A stretch of 64,000 bases of DNA from JAPORK01 sp026710285 (GCA_965201045.1 OZ241746.1:5456001-5520000); one strand, 5' to 3'. Numbered from the stretch's first letter, positions 37,301 to 46,100 are shown. Notes: generated from the letters alone by a model not told the origin. Numbers and translations are program-made.

Positions 37301-39896
37301 ATAGCGATCTTGTTGAAGGTAACGGGGAGTTAGTCGCTGGTAATATCCATTGTTTAATTGGTTTGCTAAGTATATTTGCCTGTGAAACTGATATAACAGA
37401 GCGTTTGCCTTGTTTGTTTTTCTGATAACTGATCACACATCTGTCACTGTCATCATAGTGCATCACGGTCATTTCATCATCGGGCAGACGAACCCGGACA
37501 ATCCTGCCTGTATCATCATAATCCTGTATGCTATCAAGTGCTTTTGCAATCCCAAAATCATTGAGAATATAACTGCTTTGCCGGGTAATGCGTCCATACT
37601 GATCATAATAATTTTTTTGTACCGGCCACCAGCGACCTGACTGCTGTTTTCCTGCTCTGTTAATGGCTTCAGTAAAGCTTTTCAGAAATCTTCCGGCACC
37701 GTCAAAAATAATTTTTCTTTTTAATCCATTCACATCAGTAATAAGTACCTGGTTAATATGCTTAGATGTCGTATAGTTATAATAAATACTGGCAGCAAAA
37801 TCAGTACCTGAAGAACGTTCTATTTTAATGATGCGGTCCAATGAATTATAATAATAGCGATCACTGTCTTTTTTCTCTGCATCTGTTACCATTAGCACCT
37901 GATTTGTGAATAAACTGGTTGTAATATAATAGGACATTCGGCGTTTATTTTCAGATAATTCAATGCTACTATATGTCGTTTTGGTATAACCGTCAGAACT
38001 TTTTATATAATAATAATCTCTGCTTACAGCATATGGAAAATCAGTCTTATTTTTCTGACCAGTTAGTATAATTCTTTTTAGTAAACCATAAGTTAACCTG
38101 TCATCTGGATTATTGTAATAATAACGAGTGGTTGTCAGCTGTTGATTACCAGACTTCACTGTTTGATGATTTAATACAGAAATATAACCTTTACCATTGT
38201 GATTAATCTCTTTACGATAATAGTTATATGTTGTGACAGGTGATGGTGAATCTGTATTGGTTTTGATATAAGCAGGGTACTGTTTTGTTGATTCTACCAG
38301 TGTGGTAAAAGGCCATGCTTTTGAAGCAGCCTGGCAGGCAGTATTACCGTTTAGTGGGCAGTAATTATTAACTGTTATACGGCCATAGATATCTTTTCCT
38401 CTGATAACTCTTCCTTGCGAATCATAATGCATAGTCGTTGTAGTTACAGCAGGTTTATCTGCTGCATCCCCCCACACCCGGGTTACTATTTTCAAAGGTA
38501 AACTATAGGTAGCAGGTAAATCTGCAAAAGAGCTGTTTGCACAGCCATCAAACTGATCTGTACGACAAAAAAAGTAGTGTGCAGAGGATAAAACATACCC
38601 GGTCCGATCACTAATTTGTCGCTCATCTGTCATCAGATGATATTTATTGTAAGTGCGAATTTCCCGTATAAGACCGTTATCATGCTCGGTCTGATAAGTA
38701 TAGCTGACCGGTGCTTCAAACAATATGTCTTTTGGTGAATCATTAGTGATACTCAGTCCGGAATTAAAACCGAGATAATTATGTTCATTTACGTTTGTTT
38801 TACCATATCGGAAGCGGGTAGTTATCACAGGCTGACCAAAACCCGGATCTGCTGCTTCTTTAACAACAGAACACAGTGCATGTGTTACTGCCATGTTATA
38901 TGCAGAGATTTTTATTTCATCACTGCAATTATAAGTAATCCGGCTGGTTAATCCTGTTGGATAATAAACACCTGTCATAAAATTTTGTATATAATGAAAA
39001 TAAATGCCATGATGTGTACGGTCATTGAATGCAGGCAAAGTGATACTGTGTATTTCACTGTTTTTTTTATAAATTAATATTTCAACAGGCTGACCAGTAC
39101 TTCCCTGACTAATCACTGAAACAGCATCACGGGTCCTGTACAATTTAATAATGTGGCTTTCATCATCTCTTATCCATTGCAATAGATGAGTACCGGGCAC
39201 ATAGCTGAAATGGACACTCCATCCATCCTGTTGTTCCAACTGCACTTCATAGCCTTCATGATTAAGCGTTTCCCTCAAACCATTGGCATAAGTAATTACA
39301 AAATGTGTTCTGATATCACCCTGAATAAGCATATCATGTAGTTTATGATACAATGGACACCAGTGACCATCAGACTGCTTTTTTAAATAAAAGTTTTGCC
39401 CAAATGATGTCGTTAGTTGATGAGTAATCGGATTAAAGTGAGTCAGATTCCAGCTCCATCCTCTTCCCAGTCCATCGGGATTAGCCAAAGCACTGCTGTT
39501 ATAATTCACTTCCAGATTAATATCAGGACCATGTCCTAAGTTACTGAGCATACTGCCAGTTTTTACATAAGCACTGAGAATACCAGTACGTGGATCAACC
39601 GTGGTTCCCCAAGCTTTTTTAAAATTAAATGCATTTGACCATGGTGCCTGTTCATCTGCACCTGTAGTATTTATTAGTCGTTTTTTTTCTGTACCTTCTA
39701 CAGATTTATTATAATCTTCATTTGTTGTTTTATTATGAGTAACCTCCAAATGATAAAAATGGTCAGCATCTTTGTTAGTCAGACTGATCTTTTGCCTGTA
39801 AAACACTGCACCAGATAAATTCTCGATAAAAAATAATAGCGCATAAATTACTGTCGAAAAAAAATACAAATACTTATTTTCATATTGAATTAACAT
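34353..39896 (-). CDS. RHS/YD-repeat secreted protein, copy 7 (first of the array; subtype A)
   Basis: The product is an intact 1,847-residue protein, at the upstream end of the array with respect to transcription. The signal peptide (MLIQYENKYLYFFSTVIYAL, cleavage near NLSGA) differs from both common leader types. The shell resembles copy 6 in its N-terminal half, including a substitution that removes Asp from the usual GVDYPTG (GVYYPTG). The RHS core is FGGERTDPATGW, YFLSEDPAGDGYAFGSNN and MNTDPSGNSSRW. The C-terminal domain has NIACDTGCILLAY, IQGYNHMVILKH, VYQFFSDSDNL and FIGYIGIMR, typical of subtype A. The promoter for the array probably lies in 39897-40450. Confidence 0.9.
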   Translation of the reverse strand: MLIQYENKYLYFFSTVIYALLFFIENLSGAVFYRQKISLTNKDADHFYHLEVTHNKTTNEDYNKSVEGTEKKRLINTTGADEQAPWSNAFNFKKAWGTTVDPRTGILSAYVKTGSMLSNLGHGPDINLEVNYNSSALANPDGLGRGWSWNLTHFNPITHQLTTSFGQNFYLKKQSDGHWCPLYHKLHDMLIQGDIRTHFVITYANGLRETLNHEGYEVQLEQQDGWSVHFSYVPGTHLLQWIRDDESHIIKLYRTRDAVSVISQGSTGQPVEILIYKKNSEIHSITLPAFNDRTHHGIYFHYIQNFMTGVYYPTGLTSRITYNCSDEIKISAYNMAVTHALCSVVKEAADPGFGQPVITTRFRYGKTNVNEHNYLGFNSGLSITNDSPKDILFEAPVSYTYQTEHDNGLIREIRTYNKYHLMTDERQISDRTGYVLSSAHYFFCRTDQFDGCANSSFADLPATYSLPLKIVTRVWGDAADKPAVTTTTMHYDSQGRVIRGKDIYGRITVNNYCPLNGNTACQAASKAWPFTTLVESTKQYPAYIKTNTDSPSPVTTYNYYRKEINHNGKGYISVLNHQTVKSGNQQLTTTRYYYNNPDDRLTYGLLKRIILTGQKNKTDFPYAVSRDYYYIKSSDGYTKTTYSSIELSENKRRMSYYITTSLFTNQVLMVTDAEKKDSDRYYYNSLDRIIKIERSSGTDFAASIYYNYTTSKHINQVLITDVNGLKRKIIFDGAGRFLKSFTEAINRAGKQQSGRWWPVQKNYYDQYGRITRQSSYILNDFGIAKALDSIQDYDDTGRIVRVRLPDDEMTVMHYDDSDRCVISYQKNKQGKRSVISVSQANILSKPIKQWILPATNSPLPSTRSLCINTDKRPEARVSVITYDGFGRQITAQDPAGRIVRQYYDSLGRLTDTVDPAGNQVHSVYNLTGQVIQSWVYPVSGGRYLLSSSEYNKAGQLIWHAGEDGKRTIYTYTVDGQVATVTTPNRHIFSWQYNLLNLPVSQSIDNKKQWSICYNPVTLNVQRKIDITGLKTYFYRDDGLINRLIFTGKNSYPDYKLQWKYDNNQRVISTTDISGNKENTQYDKLGRVVRVIYQPYQSNHTETLFVPTYDDFSRIKYIDYGSGMHRVLHYDSWGREDQIIDIQRKQLISQWKMIYDISSNIIMLRQTKENQQSGILHYQYDALDNLVSMRCQGSSGFPLCPHDTSITGSKLIQPPVIIRQDYTFTPLNRLASVREILQPVRQQQTVSKIIRYDYNNLSAPLRVQSISTAWNQRKPVAHHFIYDDVGNMTVDGQNNHITYNTLNEVIKIISSAGKHSDYSYDGSEREVMEQSVKGVSYLFYSGGTLINEKITSPGQDTHITGYLGVAKTTDGMISEYYESSYKGDITGIFRKKSNQQYSVQQRNIYSPYGMVWHKTTQTLPLYQQTLQTFGGERTDPATGWQFLGNGNRTYNPAQRYFLSEDPAGDGYAFGSNNPIMNTDPSGNSSRWLGEIFKWAGYVSTMGLSALHQRWANITAAVIQTGCTVATLGAVAAGAGSAALASIVAGVAATGSIPVVAAAIPANKGLNIAGNIIGITEMTVTIATGVCSLLSFAIAGEAEEVFGGEIPKMLPSIAENLTKSGENISTTSGSTKPISVEFTLIHPPFNPKTAEELFEGSSFSFYDKASKTLKPDSLKNVVNIWAVLRNSPFHENIACDTGCILLAYQITGKDLKIKSLDIFLSMRNKYINYEGSFSKEHPYIVALNNVFEGIRDHSHPGNIREYNIGNYNASKLSRIFTYYRYMLIQGYNHMVILKHAGYDNCNRLWKVYQFFSDSDNLIIRHVNTRNLNRQIFRNKDDKFSFIGYIGIMR

Positions 39897-40461
39897 TTCT
39901 ATGCCGTTTAATACATAAGGTAAATATTGGTAACTTTTAGATAATCATCACTGTTTTGTTGACTTTGATTTCTCATAAATCATTACTACTGAAGGATTAT
40001 AAAAAAAAAAATAAAATCCTGCATCCTGAAGGTGAAAAGATAAAAAAGATAAAGATGAAGAGAAGATAATTCTTTATTGTGAAAACGAGTTTTATTGCCT
40101 TCCAAATAAAAGAATTATTGTCAGAGGCTGCGCACAATTTTTTGCAGTTTACATGGCGTTAACATGATAAACAGTGACACTATTTTTTGTTTTCGAGAGC
40201 CGATATTGGTGCTAAGCAACAAGGAAAACCAGAAAATAACGGTTTTCAACATTCGCAACCGATAAAAAAACGATGAACAGACGCTTTGAAAAGATAAACT
40301 TTCTCATGCTTTACACGCATGATTATAACAAACCAGCAGGGATACAAAAATATTTTGTTTACTCTTTATTACTCCACGGCTAAATACAGTAATATTACTT
40401 TTTATCAATCAACGGCTGTGATCTCTTTTAATAAGGGAGCGCTGGACTTTTGCTCCCCCCC
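39897..40461. other. upstream region of the RHS array
   Basis: This is about 565 bases without a gene, between the copy-7 start and the hairpin at 40462. The block attataacaaaccagcagggatacaaaaatatttt (40323-40357) resembles 7920-7960, so part of the RHS spacer sequence extends here. It probably contains regulatory sequence for copy 7. I found no clear -35/-10 pair on the minus strand. Confidence 0.5.
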
Positions 40462-40484
40462 GGTGGCTGTATGATACAGCCACC
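40462..40484. repeat. perfect 10-bp palindromic hairpin
   Basis: ggtggctgta, a tga loop and tacagccacc form a perfect GC-rich stem in an AT-rich spacer. It is preceded by a run of seven C. It lies about 100 bases beyond the dUTPase stop codon (minus strand). No T-run follows on either strand, so it is not a standard intrinsic terminator. It may protect or process the 3' end of the dut transcript, or be a protein-binding palindrome. Confidence 0.6.
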
Positions 40485-40582
40485 ACACAGTAGCTACCTG
40501 TAAAAATTAACAATCCGGTAATGAAGCCATGCAAGTGCGTAACAAAAAACATCTGTACCGGAATACCTAATGCATTTTACTA

Positions 40583-41203
40583 TCAGGCATGTATCTGTTC
40601 ATATCTGGCTTTCAGAGCCTGATACAGATCATCTTTAAAATTGTCTGCTTTGGAATTCAGCGTATCCATTAATTCTGTAAGGTGCTCATTGTCTTCTCTG
40701 TTCTGCCATGTTTTTTTATACGTTCCTTCTTTATAACCATGATCCTGACGAAAAAAGTTCAGTACATTTTTACCAATATAACCACAGTATAATTCATCAA
40801 AACTCATGTCTGCAGCCATCATAATGTTGATAAAACCGGCAAGATCAAACTTTCGGCTTGTTAATGTTGAGCCTGCAAATGCTTCTGTGCATTTCAGCAG
40901 ATCTTCAGAAGATTTCATTGTATTAAGTGTCTTTTCCAGGGTCGCACTGATGGTAGCGGCAGAAATGTTCTGTTCAAGCAGCATACTCAAACCAAAGTGC
41001 CAGATATCTATAATTTCAAGTTTGACCTGCGCCATATTCGGTGTCTGTTTTTTCCACCATTTCCAACCGTAATGGTCCATTAACTCAGCAGATTCAACCC
41101 AGATAGCACGATACCATTCAAAATGTTGCTCAAACCATTGCGGATGAACTTTAACATTCATTTCATGCTGAAGAGCCAGCATTGTTTCTATTTGCTTTTG
41201 CAT
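40583..41203 (-). CDS. all-alpha (dimeric) dUTPase / dUTP diphosphatase
   Basis: The 206-residue protein belongs to the all-alpha NTP pyrophosphohydrolase superfamily, dUTPase type: dUTP + H2O gives dUMP + PPi, keeping uracil out of DNA and supplying dTMP synthesis. Visible motifs are WVESAELMDHYGWKWWKK (acidic residues near 37-43) and QVKLEIIDIWHF (Glu63 and Asp66, the ExxD metal ligands). The nucleotide-binding segment YIGKNVLNFFRQDHGYKEGT follows. This fold is unrelated to the trimeric beta-barrel Dut of E. coli and is best known from trypanosomatids and phages, as well as a scattering of bacteria. It is divergently oriented to dnaG, with 282 bases between the starts. Confidence 0.87.
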   Translation of the reverse strand: MQKQIETMLALQHEMNVKVHPQWFEQHFEWYRAIWVESAELMDHYGWKWWKKQTPNMAQVKLEIIDIWHFGLSMLLEQNISAATISATLEKTLNTMKSSEDLLKCTEAFAGSTLTSRKFDLAGFINIMMAADMSFDELYCGYIGKNVLNFFRQDHGYKEGTYKKTWQNREDNEHLTELMDTLNSKADNFKDDLYQALKARYEQIHA

Positions 41204-41485
41204 TGATAATTTCCTGCTTTATATGTACACGGTAAAAATCATTATTGTACACCAGGAACCAGTTCTTCAGCTATTTTGCCATCTTAATTTTTTGCTGTAG
41301 TGGGTTTTTACAACATTCATCATGCTATATTAGGCGTTGCTTATGATAAATAGCGTAAGTATTTTTTTGATTACAAAAAATCAGCTAAGTTATCATATGG
41401 GGTTGGCTATTCGACAATTTTTAATGCATAATGCACAGACTAATTTTTTTTAAGTAAAACCAGCGGCATTCATGTCCTAAATTAT

Positions 41486-43309
41486 ATGAGCAAATTTATT
41501 CCCACAGAATTTATTGACGATCTCCTGACCAGAATAAATATAGTGGATGTTATCAAAGAGGAGATATCACTAAAAAAAACCGGTAGAAACTATACTGCCT
41601 GCTGCCCTTTTCATCAGGAAAAAACACCTTCTTTTACTGTCTCTCCAGAAAAACAGTTTTATTACTGTTTTGGATGTGGGGCAGCAGGTAACGTCATTGG
41701 TTTTATCGCTCAGTATCATCAGCTTAGCTTTCCGGACACCATAAAGAAACTGGCAGATAAATTAAATTTAACTGTGCCTGACTCACAGTCAGATGAGCAA
41801 CGAGCCAGGCAAAAAAAACTAAAGCCTCTGTACGATTTACTACAGACAGCCAGTACTTTTTATCAACAACAGTTAATGCAGGGTGAGCAGTCAAATATTG
41901 TCAGAGATTATCTTGTCAAACGTGGTCTGACTGAGAGTACCATAAAAACATTTTCTCTGGGTTTTGCACCGCCTGGCTGGACTAATTTGCTGGATCATGC
42001 AAAAAAATTTTCCTGGAAGGAGGTACAGCTTCAAGAAAGCGGACTTGTGTTGCAACACGAAAGACGTAAAACCTTCTATGATCGTTTCCGGCAACGTATT
42101 ATTTTTCCGATTAAAGATTTAAAAGGTCATGTGGTCGGTTTTGGTGGTCGTACGCTCAGTGATGAAAAACCCAAGTACCTCAACTCTCCTGAAACACCTG
42201 TGTTTCATAAAGGACACATACTTTATGGGTTATATGAAGCGAAAAAAAGCAAACAAACCTCACGGCAACTCATTGTTGTTGAAGGCTATATGGATGTTAT
42301 TGCACTGGCTCAACACGGTTTTAATAATGTTGTTGCTACACTTGGTACAGCGACAACCTCTACACACATTAGCCGGTTATTTTACCACACAGAAGAAATT
42401 ATATTTTGTTTTGATGGCGATAAAGCAGGTCGTAATGCTGCCCGAAAAGCATTAGAAGTGACATTACCTTTACTAAAAAATGATCGTAAGGCAAAATTTC
42501 TTTTTTTGCCGGCAGGAGAAGATCCGGATTCTGTTGTTGCTGGTAAAGGCACAAAAGCATTTCGAGAGTTATTGCAACAAGCAATCACCTTTGATGAGTA
42601 TCTGTTTAATATACTTGAGTCTTCACATGACACACAAACCCTTGATGGTAAAGCGGCTTTTGCAAGACAGGCCAAATATTATGCAGAACAGGTTCCTGAT
42701 CCTCTGCTCCGCGAACTACTCATTGCAGGCATTACCAGGCGGACAGAACTGAGTAACGATATTATCCGTGATCTGATAACTCCCACACCTGCAAAGGAAA
42801 ACAGCAGCACAAAACAACCTGCTTCTGTGCGTTCTGATGCACAGACAACAGACAACCATCCCGATTTTCCTCCTTATTTAAAAACGAAGATACCAGGTCA
42901 TCTTAGAGTTAGAGTAAATGCTGCAAAGCTTGCAATGAGAATTTTATTAAAGTATCCTGCTCTGGCAATGGAAGTTTCATCTGATGAACTCAGCAAAGAT
43001 AATAGCTATGATACACAAATGTTACTTTCGTTAATTAAATTTTTACAAAAAACACCGGTAAAAAGTTTAAGTGCAATAAGGGGTAGCTGGCATAATACGG
43101 TACTGGGGGAAAAAATGACTGAAATTATGTTACTGGATTTACCAGAATGTAATCCTGAAAAAACATTTATGCATGCAATTAACAAAATTTTGATCAACAT
43201 TCAGGAACAAAAGCGTACATCTTTAAAAGGAAGATCACGTTTAGAAGCAGCTACAAAAGCAAAAATTGCTTTAAAGCAGAACTTTAAAGCAGAAAAAGAC
43301 GCATTGTAA
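41486..43309 (+). CDS. dnaG: DNA primase DnaG
   Basis: The 607-residue primase synthesises RNA primers for Okazaki fragments at the replication fork. The N-terminal CHC2 zinc finger has Cys40, His43, Cys61 and Cys64 (CCPFHQEKTPSF, then YYCFGCGAAGN). The RNA-polymerase domain follows, with a TOPRIM core: IVVEGYMDVIAL near 263-274 (catalytic Glu) and CFDGDKAGRNAA near 307-318 (metal-binding Asp residues). The C-terminal part (about 430-607) is the diverged DnaB-binding region. The ATG at 41486 gives the canonical start before the conserved FIDDLL-type helix. rpoD follows 312 bases downstream, as in the macromolecular-synthesis operon, but no rpsU lies upstream in this window. Confidence 0.97.
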   Translation: MSKFIPTEFIDDLLTRINIVDVIKEEISLKKTGRNYTACCPFHQEKTPSFTVSPEKQFYYCFGCGAAGNVIGFIAQYHQLSFPDTIKKLADKLNLTVPDSQSDEQRARQKKLKPLYDLLQTASTFYQQQLMQGEQSNIVRDYLVKRGLTESTIKTFSLGFAPPGWTNLLDHAKKFSWKEVQLQESGLVLQHERRKTFYDRFRQRIIFPIKDLKGHVVGFGGRTLSDEKPKYLNSPETPVFHKGHILYGLYEAKKSKQTSRQLIVVEGYMDVIALAQHGFNNVVATLGTATTSTHISRLFYHTEEIIFCFDGDKAGRNAARKALEVTLPLLKNDRKAKFLFLPAGEDPDSVVAGKGTKAFRELLQQAITFDEYLFNILESSHDTQTLDGKAAFARQAKYYAEQVPDPLLRELLIAGITRRTELSNDIIRDLITPTPAKENSSTKQPASVRSDAQTTDNHPDFPPYLKTKIPGHLRVRVNAAKLAMRILLKYPALAMEVSSDELSKDNSYDTQMLLSLIKFLQKTPVKSLSAIRGSWHNTVLGEKMTEIMLLDLPECNPEKTFMHAINKILINIQEQKRTSLKGRSRLEAATKAKIALKQNFKAEKDAL

Positions 43310-43621
43310 TTAAAATAAATTATATAGAATTGTTTTTTTTATTGCATAAACAAGGCATAATATATAAGAGTTTCATACAATGAATGTAATTTATTAAGGT
43401 ATAAATAGATACAATGATTTTGATCCATTATTAAAAGAAAGAAATAGCATTCCATGGATATCTGGAAAAACAAAAACTATATTCTACTTATTCCATAAAA
43501 AATATCAAAAACACCATTCCGTGTTGAAATATTTTGTGTAGTCAAAGCAGCCAATAAAAAGGTACAATAAATTCTTTTTATCTGGTTTATTTTAAATACT
43601 GATTTTGGTTTTAAAGGATTA
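43310..43621. other. dnaG-rpoD intergenic region
   Basis: This is 312 very AT-rich bases. The spacing suggests rpoD has its own promoter here; ttgcat and cataatata near 43340-43370 are candidate elements but their spacing is poor. aaagga at about 43613 provides the rpoD ribosome site. No terminator for dnaG is evident. Confidence 0.4.
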
Positions 43622-45466
43622 ATGATGTCTGACAATGAAAATTATGAGCAACAATCTCGCTTAAAATCACTACTTGATCTGGGGCGCGAGCAAGGTTATC
43701 TAACTCATGCAGAGATAAGTGATTACCTCCCTGAGGGTATATTTGAATCGGATCACATCGATGATATTATCCAAACAATTGGTGATATGGGAATCAAGGT
43801 CTTTGAAACAGCACCTTCGGAAGATATGTTACTGTTTAGTGGTTCATCTGATTCTGATGATTTACTTTCTGAAGAAGCAGCAGCCTCTTTAATATCTGAG
43901 CAAGATACTAACAGAACAACAGATCCGGTACGTCTGTATATGCGTGAAATGGGGACGGTTGAACTACTTACTAGAGAAGGAGAAATTCAACTTGCCAAGC
44001 GTATAGAAGAAGGGAGCAAGCAAATAATGTATGCAATAGCTGCCTTCCCAAGAGTTGTTGAAACGGTATTGGACCGGTTTGATAAAATCATGTCAACAGA
44101 CCAGCGTATTGAAACTGCATTTGTTGGTTTTATTGATGATAAACCAATAGAAATAAAAAAACATCACGCTAATAAGTCTGAATCTGATGAGACAACAGCT
44201 CATGGGCAGTTTGCAAATGGTGCTGCTATTAATGATGGATTTAACGAAAATGTAAACCTTGAAGAAATTAAGATTCGTTTTGAAAAACTACGTAAACTCT
44301 ACAATGAACATCAAAATACACTTAATACAAAAGAGAAAAAACCTGCGTTAGCAGAACAGGCATTAAAAAATTTACAAGCAGCGTTTTCCATGCTCAAACT
44401 AACATCCTGTTTTTTTGACTCTTTAATTTTTACAGTTCGTGATGTACAAAATCAACTGCGTACTCATGAATCACAAATTTTAAATTTTTGTGTTAAAAAA
44501 TCAAAAATGCCGCGTAAGTTTTTTATAACCCGGTTTGTAAATAATGAAACTAACCTCAACTGGGTTGATTCCATTGTTAATGAAAAGCACAGTTTTTCAG
44601 AACAGCTATCACATTACAAGCATAATATTATCAGAATACAAAAAAAATTAATGGAAATAATAGATACGTATCATATATCAAGAGATGAAATCAAACAAAT
44701 TAATCGTAACTTAGCCAAAGGTGATACCAAAGCAAGAGCTGCTAAAAAAGAGATGGTTGAAGCCAATCTCCGACTGGTTATTTCTATTGCTAAAAAATAT
44801 ACTACGCGTGGCTTACAGTTTTTAGATCTTATTCAGGAAGGCAATATTGGATTAATGAAAGCAGTCGATAAATTTGAACATCGACGCGGTTATAAATTTT
44901 CAACCTACGCAACATGGTGGATAAGACAAGCCATTACCCGCTCAATTGCTGATCAGGCGCGCACCATTCGTGTTCCTGTCCATATGGTAGAAACCATTAA
45001 TAAGCTAAACCGTATTTCCCGGCAGATACATCAGGAAACAGGAAAAGAAGCTGCGCCAGAAGAGTTGGCAAAACGCATGGACATGCCGGAAGATAAAGTT
45101 CGTAAAGTAATGAAAATTGCTCGTGAACCCATCTCTATGGAAACACCTGTCGGTGATGACGATGATTCACATCTTGGTGATTTTATTGAAGATGTAATGC
45201 TTGAACAGCCTATTCAGTCGGCCACAAAATCAAGCCTGAAAGATGCAACTCAACAAGCACTTTTCGGTTTAACTGCCAGAGAATCAACGGTATTACGGAT
45301 GCGCTTCGGTATTGATATGAATACTGACCATACACTTGAAGAAGTGGGTAAACAGTTTGATGTTACACGCGAGCGTATTCGGCAAATTGAAGCTAAGGCA
45401 TTACGTAAATTACGCCATCCAAGTCGTTGCGAGAATTTACGCAGTTTTATTGACGAGCATTTATAA
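43622..45466 (+). CDS. rpoD: RNA polymerase primary sigma factor (sigma-70)
   Basis: The 614-residue housekeeping sigma factor directs core RNA polymerase to -10/-35 promoters. Region 1.1 is at about 1-80 (SRLKSLLDLGREQGYLTHAE). Region 1.2 begins TTDPVRLYMREMGTVELL near 98. A proteobacterial non-conserved insertion fills about 130-370. Region 2 has NLRLVISIAKKY, DLIQEGNIGLMKAVDKFE and YATWWIRQAITR for core binding and -10 recognition. Region 3 follows, and region 4.2 (VTRERIRQIEAKALRKLR) reads the -35. Two consecutive ATG codons (43622 and 43625) follow AAAGGA. The gene is complete. Confidence 0.97.
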   Translation: MMSDNENYEQQSRLKSLLDLGREQGYLTHAEISDYLPEGIFESDHIDDIIQTIGDMGIKVFETAPSEDMLLFSGSSDSDDLLSEEAAASLISEQDTNRTTDPVRLYMREMGTVELLTREGEIQLAKRIEEGSKQIMYAIAAFPRVVETVLDRFDKIMSTDQRIETAFVGFIDDKPIEIKKHHANKSESDETTAHGQFANGAAINDGFNENVNLEEIKIRFEKLRKLYNEHQNTLNTKEKKPALAEQALKNLQAAFSMLKLTSCFFDSLIFTVRDVQNQLRTHESQILNFCVKKSKMPRKFFITRFVNNETNLNWVDSIVNEKHSFSEQLSHYKHNIIRIQKKLMEIIDTYHISRDEIKQINRNLAKGDTKARAAKKEMVEANLRLVISIAKKYTTRGLQFLDLIQEGNIGLMKAVDKFEHRRGYKFSTYATWWIRQAITRSIADQARTIRVPVHMVETINKLNRISRQIHQETGKEAAPEELAKRMDMPEDKVRKVMKIAREPISMETPVGDDDDSHLGDFIEDVMLEQPIQSATKSSLKDATQQALFGLTARESTVLRMRFGIDMNTDHTLEEVGKQFDVTRERIRQIEAKALRKLRHPSRCENLRSFIDEHL

Positions 45467-46100
45467 GGTGCTGTCAGTTTAACCAACTCGAAAAAAACAG
45501 TGGTAACCAATTGCTGCAAATGCCTTGTAAATCCTCTCCGGTGACACGATGAGATTCGTGTACCGGAGACTGAAAAAACCATCTCTGCATTTGATGCCTG
45601 AAAAATGATTCCTCAAGACAGACCAAAAACGAATACTTTGTCTCTGCTTTTAGAGCCGTTCATCCCTCCCCAACCAATCCCTGCTTGTTAGTCACGCTTT
45701 TCAGACTCTGACTTTTACCCTGGACGGTTAGTCCCTTACTGAACATATCACCCAATTGCTGACCGATCTTTTAATATCATCTTTATTTTGGTAGTATCCA
45801 TTTTATTGGGTCAGCCGGGTACCGGAAATCTTATCAGAGGTAAAAGATTCACTGAGACGATCATAGTACCTTTGAAAGGACTACTCTCGATACCAGGTAC
45901 AAATCGAGTAATCAGAAGATAATTGAACAAGACTTACATCGTAGCATAAGAGCCTGAAACCTTTTACATTACAACATCAAGTTTCAGACTTTTTCACTCT
46001 GGTTTATTAGCTGTTTAGGTGGGATGAACCATCCATCCCATTGGTTAGTCATGTCTCATCGGTCCGATAATGACATCATACTTTTTAGTCGAACCAATCC
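45467..46100. other. gene-poor region downstream of rpoD
   Basis: These 634 bases have no convincing gene. They hold a bulged 13-bp hairpin at 45536-45568 and a shorter one near 46022 (tgggatg, loop, catccca). A frame around 45705-45775 reads LTFTLDG, a stop, then SLTEHITQLLTDLL, so this may be remnant coding DNA. I cannot assign it to a family. Confidence 0.4.
45536..45568. repeat. strong bulged hairpin downstream of rpoD
   Basis: ctccggt, a single bulged g, then acacga pair with tcgtgt and accggag around a 6-base loop. The 13 base pairs are GC-rich. It starts about 70 bases after the rpoD stop. On the plus strand it is followed by actgaaaaaa rather than a T-run, so it is not a classical terminator, but it could stabilise or process the rpoD mRNA 3' end. 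Confidence 0.5.

Noticed and set aside
1..39896. CRISPR-like periodicity in the repeat-rich array
   Set aside because: The repeats are whole paralogous genes with YD codon repeats. There are no short direct repeats with regular unique spacers and no cas genes.
45467..46100. possible gene downstream of rpoD
   Set aside because: Short readable stretches are interrupted by stops in every frame and match no family I recognise.
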